Of a DNA stretch of 64,000 nt, positions 51,201-60,241 are shown in pieces. Made by a program: the position numbers and the translations under genes. The DNA is from Alviniconcha marisindica (taxonomy: Eukaryota > Mollusca > Gastropoda > Provannidae), in NCBI GenBank assembly GCA_018857735.1, contig JABMCL010002912.1, positions 135,299 through 199,298 on the forward strand, written 5' to 3'. The notes under the pieces are model-generated. The model made no database searches. It saw only the letters and a program-made list of their open reading frames with translations, and had not been told where the DNA came from. Within the stretch, counting starts at the first letter, position 1, and each line of letters begins with the position of its first letter.

Positions 51201-54200
51201 GCCTAGATCTTGAGGTTGATTCTGTTGCTGACTATAATGTGTGTGACTACTGTAATTTCAGGAGACAGCCATTCAGATTGCCTATGCCTCCAAGCTTATC
51301 AGCAAGAATCAGGCAGTCATCACCATCAATGCACACAGCAAGGTAAATCATTGTCAACCCCATCCTCTGGATCACTCAGAAGTGCACAAGCAATTTGGTT
51401 TTCTTGTACCTGTCTTTTTGCATAGTGGAATCACTGTTGCACATAGTGGCCGAAGCAGTCAGGATGAGTTTTTGTGGAAGTTCACAAAACAAAAATGTAT
51501 TTTAAAGAGTAAATAGGTTTTTTTCAGTCACTTTGTCTTGAACATAATTTCAGCTTAAAAAGGTGTTTGCGTGAGGAGGGTTTGTGTTAAGACAGTTGCA
51601 TGTACAGTTTGTGTGGGGCTGACACAGTGAGAGAGATACAAGTGTGATTTGTATTGTTTCTCACCCACTGTGTGACAGGAAGCCACTGAAGACCTGCTGG
51701 TCCACCACCTAGGTCAGCTGCACCGCGACTTGTCCGGTAGACCACAGTCCCCCCAGGCAGAACAGGATTTGAATGCCGCACCCTCCAGCCCCATGCCCAC
51801 CAGTCCTCCCCAGTCCCCTCGTCCTGAGGGTGGATGGCAGGGCTCACAGGAGCGGTCATACGCCATGGTGATTGACGGACAGACACTCACCTGGGCCTTG
51901 CACCCAGATGCTGAGAAGTTTTTCCTGGCTCTTTCACAGAAATGTCAGTCAGTTGTCTGCTGCCGAGCCACTCCCCTGCAGAAGGTGAGGCACTTTGCTC
52001 TCATAAAATTATTTATTTTTTGTATTTTTGTGTTACCTCCTTTTAAAAGAAGAGAGATTTGAAATGAACGGAATTGCAGTAGTTTCTCTATTTATTTATA
52101 GAGTGGTTTAAATTGAACTGAACAGCAGCTTTTTTATTTTGTTATTGTATTTTGTGTGTGTTAATTCATAAAATGTCTTGTTAATCTGTTCAATGATGAG
52201 CAGTTATCTTTTTTATTATTTATATATGTATTTTGGGGGTCTTTATACCCTTGCTAACTCTTATAAAAAGTCATGTTTATCTGTTCAGTAATCAGCATTT
52301 ATTCTGTTTGTTACGATGGTGACCTGTAATAACCATTGCTTCTCATTTTCACACTGATTTCAGTGACCTTGTCTCATTTTCAGGATGTTAGGAGAGACTT
52401 ATAAATCAGTCTGCCCATTTTGAATTTAGGCCAACTGAACATTTCCTTTTCTTGTTAAAAAAAGTTGCTTTATTGCCTTTTTGTTTTAGCCAAACCCTTT
52501 GATTTGGTGAAAGCAGTTACACAGATGTGTGCACACATGCATGCACGCACACACACGCTTACGCTGGAGTTAACTGATGGTTATAGTTTGCTTGCTGAGT
52601 TCTTTTGAGCATCAGTCTTTGAAGTAGGAATTCCTGAGAAAACTTTGTAGGGCAAAAGCTAGCACTATCACAACTTGTCAGTTACTGATGCACTGCTGTT
52701 CTTTGCTTGCAGAGCAATGTTGTCAAGCTCGTCAGAGATCACCTGAAAAAGATGACCCTGGCCATTGGTAAGTCGTGCCTTTCTTTTAATGTACCTCTCT
52801 TTTCTGATGAAGTGGTGTAATTTTGAATCAATTACAGTGGGATTCATTTGAATGAAAATCTTTAAGACAGGGTGCTTGCTTTAAGACATAGTTTTAAATT
52901 CTCGATTGTACACTTTTCTTGCACTTTTAGTTCTCTCAAGGCACACTGTAGACACTAAAGCCCACTGTCATCAACCTGTAACCTGTCTGCACAACCTGCT
53001 GTCCCTGCTGCTTTGCAGCAGCCAGCAAATGGGACCCTTTCTCTACAACAACTGCGCCACATGGTGTGCTTTAGCTGAATGAGGCACCTCATAGTGTGCT
53101 TTAGCTGAATGAGGCACCACATAGTGTGCTTTAGCTGAATGAGGCACCACATGGTGTGCTTTAGCTGAATGAGGAACCACATAGTGTGCTTTAGCTGATT
53201 GAGGCACCACATGGTGTGCTTTAGCTGAATGAGGCACCACATGGTGTGCTTTAGCTGAATGAGGCACCACATGGTGTGCTTTAGCTGAATGAGGCACCAC
53301 ATAGTGTGCTTTAGCTGAATGAAGTACCACATAGTGTCCTTTAGCTGAATGAGGCACCACATAGTGTGCTTTAGCTGATTGAGGCACCACATAGTGTGCT
53401 TTAGCTGAATGAGGAACCACATGGTGTGCTTTAGCTGAATGAGGCACCACATAGTGTGCTTTAGCTGAATGAGGCACCACATGGTGTGCTTTAGCTGAAT
53501 GAGGCACCACATAGTGTGCTTACAGCTGAATGAGGCACCACATAGTGTGCTTTAGATCAATGAGGCACCACAGTGTGTGCTTTAGATCAATGAGGCACCA
53601 CATAGTGTGCTTTAGCTGAATGAGGCACCACAGTGTGTGCTTTAGATCAATGGGGCACCACATAGTGTGCTTTAGCTGAATGAGGCATCACATAGTGTGC
53701 TTTAGATCAATGAGGCACCACAGTGTGTGCTTTAGATCAATGAGGAACCACAGAGTGTGCTTTAGATGAGTGAAGGGTGAACCATGTGCTACAGTGATCT
53801 TGATGGCTTGCATGGTTTCCAGGTGATGGTGCCAATGATGTCAGCATGATTCAGACGGCAGACATTGGCGTGGGAATCTCTGGTCAGGAGGGCATGCAGG
53901 CTGTCATGGCATCGGACTTTGCCATTGCCCGGTTCCGATTCCTGGAGCGTTTGATGCTGGTGCATGGGCACTGGTGCTATGACCGCCTGGCCAGGTTCGC
54001 CGGCATCATGTTCTACAAAAGTCTGGTGAGTGCCAGACCAATCAGGTGCCTTACAGTGTGTTGTGAGCTGGGTGGGGTAGCTGCTGGGTTTGTTTGTTTT
54101 GGTAGCTGCTGGGTTTGTTTTGGTAGCTGCTGGGTTTGTTTGTTTTGGTAGCTGCTGGGTTTGTTTTGGTAGCTGCTGGGTTTGTTTTGGCAGCTGCTGG

Positions 54201-56188
54201 GTTTGTTTTGGTAGCTGCTGGGTTTGTTTTGGTAGCTGCTGGGTTTGTTTTGGTAGCTGCTGGGTTTGTTTTGGTAGTTGGTTTGTTTTGGCAGCTGCTG
54301 GGTTTGTTTGTTTTGGTAGCTGCTGGGTTTGTTTTGGTAGCTACTGGGTTTATTTTGGTAGCTGCTAGGTTTTGGTAGCTGCTGGGTTTATTTTTGTAGC
54401 TACTGGGTTTGTTTTGGCAGCTGCTGGGTTTGTTTTGGCAGCTGCTGGGTTTGTTTTGGTAGCTGCTGGGTGTGTTTGTTTTGGTAGCTGCTGGGTTTGT
54501 TTTAGTAGCTGCTGTGTTTGTTTTGGTAGCTGCTGGGTTTGTTTTGGTAGCTGCTGTGTTTGTTTTGGCAGCTTCTGGGTTTGTTTTGGCTGATGCTGGA
54601 TTTGTTTTAGTAGCTGTTGTGTTTTTTTGGTAGCTGCTGGGTTTGTTTTGGCAGCTGCTGGGTTTGAGAAGTTGCAGTCATAGAGTGAACATTTTTTCCT
54701 GTTTTCACCCAGCGGCGAGCTTGTGTGGTTCCCAGCATGTTAATATCAGTCAGTCAATCAAAATGGTTTTTATGTGGCATGGTGCAAATCCATATGTATT
54801 CTAAGTACCTCTCATAATGCCTTACTGTGATAATAATACAGTGATATAGCACAATATAAAACTAGCACAGAAATACCCTCATACATGCCGTTATGTTAAC
54901 AGTATAAAACTAGCACAGAAATACACTCACATATGCCCGTAAAAGAATATACAATTATACATAATACTAGTACAACACACATACACACACTGCGTATATA
55001 TACACACACCACACTGCACGCGCGCGCGCACACAGACTATTGCTGACTAACTCTTGCTTGTTTCAGCTGTCGGTGTTTGTCCTGTTCTGGTTCCAAATCT
55101 TCAGCGGTTTCTCAGGCTCCCTCATGATTGACAGTCTCTACCTGACAATGCAGCACGTGGCCTTTGTGGCACTGCCACCGCTGATCAATGGTGTCTTTGA
55201 TAAAGACGTGTCTGCAGAGATGCTGCTTGCCAACCCTGTTCTGTACAAGCCCTGTCAGCGCAGTGAGGTAGGTTTCCTTGATGATTAAAGGAGATCCCAA
55301 GTGAAAAAAAAAACAGCAGGCTTTGTTGATAGGTGTGGTATAGAAAATGCACATGCCTACTCTCAAGTGCAGTCAGTGCGTTGAGGTTTGTTTCCTTGAT
55401 GATTAAAGGGGATATGGGAAATGCACTCGCCTGCTGTCAAGCCCCGTCAGCGTGGCGAGGTAGGTTTCCTTGATGATCAAAGGGGATCACAAGCGAAGGA
55501 AGATCATGGGTCCTCTTGATAGGAATGGGGAACTCATTCACCACAGTTTGTCAGTCAGTTGATGGTCTAGTTTGTTCAAAAATTGACATGATAATAATAT
55601 AATAATTTGGCATGGAATTGTGCAGGAAAGGTTCTGATAAAGTGGTCTTACTAGAGGAGTGTTCTGATGAAGGTCTCTCATCAGGGTGATTTTGTCAGGG
55701 TGATCTCCCATGAGGGTGGTCTCTCATCAGGGTAGTCTTTTGTCAGGATGGTCTTTCATCAGGGTGATACTTTATCAGGTGGTCTCTCATCAGGGTGGTA
55801 TTTCATCAGAGTGGTCTCTCATCAGGGTGGTATTTTATCATGGTAGTCTGTTGTCAGGATGGTCTTTCATCAGGGACATCTCTTATCAATATGGTCTTTT
55901 AACAGGGATGGTTTTTTTTATCATCTACTGTGTTCGTTTGAGCGACTTTGAAAATGCAGATTTAACCTAACAGTTGCACACCAGTTGAGTCAGCAGTGGC
56001 AGTCATGTCAAAGTGAGTTTTTTCTTCTTCTCCAGATGTACACATACTGGACATTTCTGGTGGTGCTGCTGGACTCCCTGTGGCAAAGTGCTGTCATTTA
56101 TTTCCTGCCCCATCTGGTCAGTACTGACACATGCATGCACACATGTGCACATATGCATACATGCACACTCACACACCTTCACCTATGT

Positions 56189-56254
<66 letters not shown>

Positions 56255-59200
56255 ACACACACACACACACTCTCTCTCACACACTCACTCACATAAACAC
56301 CCACACACACTCACAATCATAACACACACATTTTATTTCTGTCTCTCCTTCACATAGATATCAGTCAGAGCCAAATTGATGTTGTTAATCCACGACCATA
56401 AGGACCTGAGTTTTCAGTAGAACGCCTGCAGCTTGACCCAGCCCCTTATGATTCCATGGACTGACTGTGACTCTATTTGCAGGCTTATGGCAACAATGCT
56501 GTGGGTCTGTGGGAGTTTGGCACCACCATCAACGTGGCACAGATTCTTACCATTCTCCTCACATTTGGCATTGAGACAAGCTCTTGGGTAAGTGGTCAGT
56601 GTAGTCAGTTCTCCTCCTTTTTTTTTTAAGGTGAAATTCTAGTTGAGGCAAGAGATTATTGTGATGTTTAAAGTGGAAGCCTGCCAAGTCAAACGTTAGC
56701 AAAAGGTTTAATTGACAGTCTCTCAAACTGTTACTGTGTTATTACAATGTTTCTTAAGTTTCAAGAAGAGAAACATTTTGGAGATGTACTTTGTCCCACC
56801 CTGGTAAATTTAAGAGAAGAAGTGAAAATGAAGTAGGTTTTGTGAGGTGTGTTCAGGCAGATGATGATGAATGGCTTGCTTATTGCTGTAGAACGTGCCT
56901 TTTGGGACAACCCTAAAATTCAGGCAAAGCTTCCTTGACAAAAGCTTTCCAGGCAGAAACATCCTGGACAAAAACATTTCCAGATGGAAATTTTATGAAT
57001 AAATTGTTTGCAAATAAAATCTTCATTGAAAAATTATTTCCAGACTGAAGCTTCCTGGACACAATCTTTACAGGCAGAAGCTTCCTGGACAAAAAGCTTT
57101 CCAGGTGGAATTTTCAAGACTAAATATTTTCCAGATAAAATCTTCTAGGACAAAATTATTCTTTCCAGGCTGAAGCTTTTTGGAGAATATTTTCCAGATG
57201 AAATCTTCCTGGACAAAAAATTTTGACACAAAAGCTTCCTGGAATAAAAACCTTCCAGATGGAATTTTCCTGAATAAATTCTTTCCAGGTGAAACATTCC
57301 AGGACAAAGTCTCCTCTAACTTCCTGGAATAAAAGCTTTTCAGATTGAATTTTCCTGAAATAAATTCTTTCCAGACAAAATCTTCCTGGACAAATTCTTC
57401 ACAGACTGAAGCTTCCTGGACACATTTTTTCAAGATAGAAGCTTCCTGGACAAAAAGCTTTTCAGGTAGAATTTTCCTGAATAAATTATTTCCAGATGGA
57501 CAGTTCCTGGACAAATTCGTTCCAGACATTAGCTTCCTAGACTGAAGCTTTTCAGTTTGTGGACAAATTCTTTCTAAGTGAAATCTGCCTGGACAAGTTT
57601 TTTCAAGACAGAAGCTTCCAGGCAAGTTTTCCAGATGAAAGTTTCCTGTCAGTCTGCCTCCTTCCTCAGGCCTCATCTTCCAACCTCACTCCCTTCCCCC
57701 CTGTTATTAATTGCATTGTTGATGTTGTCAGGTGTGGCTGCAGTGGTTTGTCCTGGTGATCAGCTTCATCATCTTCTGGATGTTCTGCATCATCTCCAAT
57801 GCCATTTTCTTCACCTTTGACCACCCATCCAACCCCTACTGGGTGATGGAGAACACCATCTCCACTCCCATCCACTCCTGCGTCGTCCTCATCACCTGCA
57901 TCGTCGCACTGATGCCCAGGTAACCACCTGCAGCTGCCCTGCTGGCTAGTTGCCGCAAACTCTTGTGTTTCTGCTTGTTTTTTGTTTCCGCTTGTCTAGT
58001 CTCATTGGTTTGCTGTGATTCCTTACCACACAAAATGTGTAGTTTTGAGTTCCGCAGTCTAATCAACATTTGAATGGTAACCAGACCCCTGAAGGATGCG
58101 CTAGCCAAATGCATTGATGGCTCCAGCACTGCCTGCTTGCCGGGTGAATAGGTATCGCTAGGTTTGGTTGTGTCAGAGGTTTTGTGGTTCCCAATCACCT
58201 CTTGTTTCATTTGCTTAACATTATGTACTAAAATCTGAATCAAGAATGACAGCTAATGTTCTGAAGCAAGATCCAAACACATAAAAGGTTCAGAAGAATG
58301 CTCTTTATTAGGACGAAACACAGCATGCAGATTGTTGGGGTATTCCCCTTTATTAAGCTACAAGATGACATTTAAACAACAGATAAACGGTGAAAAACAT
58401 TTTGTGTCCAGTGCTTGGAACAATAAGCACTGGGCAAAAAAAACCCAAAAAACAACAACAGCAGTTCAACCAAAAACGACAAGTGGCTTAGCTCGCCATG
58501 TCGTTTTTCATCATTTTTAACCATTTAACTGTTCTTTAAGTGTCACTCTGTAGCATGATAAAAGGGATTACCACGAACAAACGTGCATGTTGTGTTCTGT
58601 CCTAATAAATAGCATTCTTTTGAACCTGTTATGTGTTGGGATCATGTTCTAAAGTCGTTTATTTTGGGGCTGATCCCCGATTGGTTTTGGTGCAGAATGT
58701 TTAAAGGTGGCCCATGTTAGCTTTGGCTGCTGGCCTGATGCTTAAAGCTCCCACCCTCTTTTAAAGGACGCAAAAACACTGACGTCTGCTTTGGCAGCAT
58801 TTATTTACCTCTGAAGCCCCCATCCCTTCCCCTGAATGACCCCCTGATTTAATCCTTCACAGACTTATCCTTGTGCATGCATCGCTTATTTAAAATGACT
58901 GTTCATCACCAGTTTTTCATGTTATAATAATAATAATGGAAATTTGTAAGCGCCCTGCCTATCAAAATATTTTAACAGCCCATGGCGCGTAGTAAGAACA
59001 AGGTGAGTGAGGTGTACCAAACTGATGGAAAGTATCATGACATTACTCAGCTTTCCCAGGTGAACAGAGTGACTGGTATTGGATATTGTTTCCATAGAGC
59101 CTCAGTTTTTGAGAAGTAGCCAGCACTAGTGTGGAGGCTGCAGTTGCCTCTTGTTGATGGGACCTATGGGTATGACGTGTCCATTTTTGTAACCCTTTCT

Positions 59201-60025
59201 TGTTGTTGTTATCATGTATCTGTTCAAATATAATAGTTGAAATGTAATGTAAAAGAGTATTTGTGAGGCGCTTACACCGAATGTGAACCTGAGGCACACA
59301 GTACAAAAGCAGTCAGGTCAACAAAATATATGCACAACCTATAGGGCACAATGAGCCTTACTAATTACATAAACACACTACAACACTTCACTCAAGATCT
59401 TTCCCCTCACCAATGGCAAACAGCTGCATGCACACAGACAAGGCTGAATTTGCTTGTGATTCGTTGTTTGGCATGAACTGTTACTTCAAAATGGATCATA
59501 GTTTTATTTGTTTTTGACACACAAAACAGTGAATGCGCAGGCCTTGACCGCGCGCATTTTTGAATGCTGGAAACAATCTTAAATCTCAGTATTCCATCAA
59601 AAGAACTGAAAAGTGGCAAATTTAATCATGCAATTTTTCTGCCTCCGTATCTCAGACTGTTAAGGAACATATTCTGATTGACTATTTTCATAATAATACA
59701 GTACATAGCTGCAGCACGTGTATGCCTGAAAAGAGCATCTCCATGTATCGTTTGGCACTTCATCATGTAGATTATTTTCCTATGGAAAGATGGAAAATCA
59801 ACACACAAGGGAGTTAATTAGCGCTTGAAAGACGTCACTTACCTACTGTCCTACAGAAAGATGGACTTATATTTTTTTCTCTTTTCTTTCCTCATCTTGA
59901 GACTTAGTTTCTGCACCTTCTCTGTTTTTCGCAGATTTCTTTTCCGAACGCTTCAGTCAACCTTTTTTCCATTGCAAACTCAGTCAGCAGTGACCACAAC
60001 AGATCAGGGTTTCGTGACCCTATGA
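31722..60025 (+). CDS. ATP10: ATP10-class phospholipid-transporting P4-ATPase
   Basis: This is a class V P4-ATPase, the catalytic subunit of a plasma-membrane/endosomal lipid flippase that usually pairs with CDC50. Exons: 31722-32110, 33669-33873, 41925-42010, 42700-42803, 43233-43364, 44601-44743, 45478-45727, 46671-46744, 47350-47529, 48332-48665, 49106-49267, 49800-49894, 50213-50339, 50659-50762, 51262-51342, 51679-51984, 52713-52767, 53823-54025, 55067-55267, 56036-56116, 56483-56587, 57732-57919, 59935-60025. The total of 3696 nt is in frame, 1231 aa, shorter than human ATP10A/B/D (about 1430-1500). Motifs: [12 protein letters not shown] (M1), A-domain DGEN at 181-184, M4 PLPL at 357-360 (usual PISL), DKTGT 410-414 with phospho-Asp 410, KGAD 671-674, TGDK 791-794, GDGAND 943-948, and the M10 region NPYWVMEN. 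Serine-rich inserts lie at about 438-461 and 540-590. Exons 9 and 20 use GTCAGT donors. ATP10 class is firm; A, B or D is not resolved. Confidence 0.93.
32745..33065 (+). repeat. Interspersed repeat, copy 1 (pair with 39205-39462)
   Basis: Shared ordered blocks with 39205-39462 are GTCAGACGTACCAGCTGTTA, a TG run, GAAGGGAGC, TAGTAGTAnnGATGGC, then GACTGGTTTTTGAGAACTAC and ATAGATGTC. Both copies are on the plus strand in ATP10 introns 1 and 2. The class is unknown. Confidence 0.7.
33099..33359. mobile_element. AAGGGAGTTAATT MITE, copy 1
   Basis: The left end is ACACAAGGGAGTTAATTGGC and the inverted right end is ACTAATTAACTCCCTTAGGT. A CT run and a TA run expanded in the middle (33158-33236). 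It shares GGTCTTTGCTGTTGTG-type inner sequence with the copy at 43451-43567. Confidence 0.7.
34970..35775 (+). mobile_element. hAT-like element, diverged left-end copy
   Basis: It starts CAGGGCTCCCATTAACTC and follows the 19694 element block by block (AAGTCCAGACCTG, AACCAACAGCTAC, TTAATTACAGA near its end). I see no right terminus, so it is truncated. It lies in ATP10 intron 2. Confidence 0.7.
37250..37482 (+). mobile_element. SINE-like repeat with (ATTC)n tail, copy 2
   Basis: Same family as 16070-16272; it ends AAATTTTCATTCATTC. It lies in ATP10 intron 2. Confidence 0.65.
39205..39462 (+). repeat. Interspersed repeat, copy 2 (pair with 32745-33065)
   Basis: A diverged same-orientation partner of 32745-33065, with ATGTACCGGCTGTTATTTTG, a TG run, GAAGGGAGCATGG and GACCGGTTTCCATGAACCAC. 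Confidence 0.7.
39463..40112 (+). repeat. GGGATTGG-type degenerate minisatellite with inserted SINE
   Basis: Units such as GAGTGGGATTGGGACTG occur at 39463-39715 and resume at 40028-40112. In between lies an inverted (ATTC)-tailed repeat copy (about 39833-39950, minus), apparently inserted within or beside the array. Confidence 0.65.
41312..41457. repeat. Long near-perfect hairpin
   Basis: The left arm 41312-41374 and right arm 41389-41457 are reverse complements with few mismatches, around a 14-nt loop (41375-41388). The outer ends are GATTATTATCCC and GGGATAATAATC; the inner ends are AGAACACCAGAAGCTCCC and its complement. It is in ATP10 intron 2, directly before a GTAA-type repeat fragment. 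It could be a compact foldback transposon or a hairpin RNA precursor. Confidence 0.85.
43451..43567. mobile_element. AAGGGAGTTAATT MITE, copy 2 (about 117 bp)
   Basis: The left end is ACACAAGGGAGTTAATTAGC and the inverted right end is GCTAATTAACTCCCTTGTGT, a near-perfect terminal repeat. It inserted about 87 bp past the donor at 43365 in the ATP10 intron between exons 5 and 6. Confidence 0.82.
44148..44590 (+). repeat. Five-unit minisatellite abutting an ATP10 acceptor
   Basis: Units of about 80-105 bp each begin GTTCAGAAAGTGTACAATAT and end AGAAAAGTGGGGGTGTTCT. The fourth unit is interrupted by about 30 bp resembling the GTAA-type dispersed repeat (CACGCCCAGTCAAAA). The last unit runs straight into the acceptor at 44600. 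Confidence 0.85.
44964..45500 (+). repeat. Triplicated intron end plus exon 7 start of ATP10
   Basis: Three tandem copies (periods about 213 and 234 bp) each contain GGCAAGCTGGTTGATATCCT-like intron, an acceptor and the beginning of exon 7. The acceptors end at 45030, 45243 and 45477. Only the third leads into a full exon; the first two frames stop after about 22 and 13 codons. Confidence 0.92.
46725..47240 (+). repeat. Ten-copy array of an exon 8 end plus donor (about 56-bp unit)
   Basis: The real exon 8 ends GTCAGCAGGTCTAGCTCT with donor GTAAGT at 46745. Nine further units repeat GTGTCAGCAGATCTAGCTCT, then GTAAGTCACTTTGTACAGTC, then CTTTTGCTTGT. Most units therefore keep both an acceptor-like TTGTGTCAG and a perfect GTAAGT donor around 10-13 nt; the later units decay. 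Confidence 0.93.
47521..47880 (+). repeat. Duplicated exon 9 end/donor and C-rich tract
   Basis: GAAGATCTGGTCAGTT occurs at the exon 9 end (47521) and again at 47647, each followed by related sequence (GTAACACTG or GCAGCACTG, then CCCC-rich DNA). A poly-C tract spans about 47709-47729. Confidence 0.8.
50430..50640 (+). repeat. AC-rich microsatellite and poly-C tract
   Basis: CA-rich runs at 50434-50540 and a C tract at about 50587-50607 in the intron before the exon at 50659. Long open frames here are repeat artefacts. Confidence 0.9.
53058..53775 (+). repeat. 30-bp satellite, about 24 units
   Basis: The unit is GAGGCACCAC then ATAGTGTGCTTTAGCTGAAT. The first two thirds are homogeneous; the last third has a variant CTTTAGATCAATGAGG. 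Because the unit is a multiple of three, the minus strand stays open for up to 185 codons of a decapeptide repeat, which is an artefact of the period. It sits directly before the exon at 53823. Confidence 0.96.
54060..54665 (+). repeat. 21/25-bp GGTAGCTGCTGGGTTTGTTTT minisatellite
   Basis: More than 25 copies of a unit like GTAGCTGCTGGGTTTGTTTT with occasional TTTG insertions, starting about 35 bp after the donor at 54026. It is intronic and mostly open in plus-strand frames only because of its period. Confidence 0.95.
55249..55500 (+). repeat. Three copies of exon 19 end plus donor
   Basis: The real exon end (TGTCAGCGCAGTGAG, donor GTAGGT at 55268) is followed by GTTTCCTTGATGATTAAAGG. Copies at about 55367 (GAGGTTTGT) and 55447 (GTCAGCGTGGCGAGGTAGGT) repeat both the exon end and the intron start. 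The third keeps an intact GTAGGT donor. Confidence 0.88.
55660..55905 (+). repeat. CATCAGGGTGGTCTYT minisatellite
   Basis: About a dozen degenerate 17-22 bp units such as TCTCATCAGGGTGGTCTTT. Same family as 84-180 (opposite strand). Confidence 0.85.
56188..56300 (+). repeat. (AC)n microsatellite
   Basis: A CA run of about 80 bp, then mixed CA/CT, in the intron after exon 20. Confidence 0.95.
56925..57630. repeat. About 32-bp TTCCTGGACAAA minisatellite
   Basis: More than 20 diverged units containing TTCCTGGACAAA, TTTCCAG and GAAGCTTCC. A 202-codon minus-strand frame over it is low-complexity repeat translation, not a gene. It lies in the intron before the exon at 57732. Confidence 0.9.
58256..58655. 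mobile_element. Foldback MITE with about 95-bp inverted termini
   Basis: The left arm (about 58258-58358) has ACACATAAAAGGTTCAGAAG, ATGCTCTTTATTAGGAC and CAGCATGCA. The right arm (about 58552-58652) is its reverse complement with modest divergence (ACACATAACAGGTTCAAAAG). A nested 9-bp stem, CCAGTGCTT...AAGCACTGG, sits in the centre. It lies in the last ATP10 intron. Confidence 0.85.
59797..59838 (+). mobile_element. AAGGGAGTTAATT MITE, single end (copy 3)
   Basis: TCAACACACAAGGGAGTTAA followed by TTAGCGCTTGAAAGACGT matches the left end of the 43451 element. No inverted partner is visible before the last ATP10 exon, about 95 bp downstream. Confidence 0.65.
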
Positions 60026-60241
60026 TCTGGCGCTCAAGTCACCGTGGACGTGTTGTGTGTCAGTGGGTTTTGTTTCCTTTTTTTTGTATCTTCTACATGC
60101 CAGTCCTAGCTTGGCCTGCCTGCTGACTTTTCCCCAGCCCATGTATATTGTGTGTGTTTTTTGGTCACAGCAGCAACGGTAGGCTGTAGCTGTGACCAGT
60201 GCACTTCTGTAACTGCATGCTTTTCTAGATGTGCCATTTTA

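Noticed and set aside
52955..53512. 185-codon decapeptide-repeat protein on the minus strand
   Set aside because: The satellite period is 30 bp, so absence of stops in one unit keeps the whole array open; it lies inside an ATP10 intron.
54090..54593. Gly/Phe/Cys repeat proteins on the plus strand
   Set aside because: Minisatellite of 21-25 bp; intronic.
57068..57676. 202-codon minus-strand protein
   Set aside because: Minisatellite translation with no recognisable domain.
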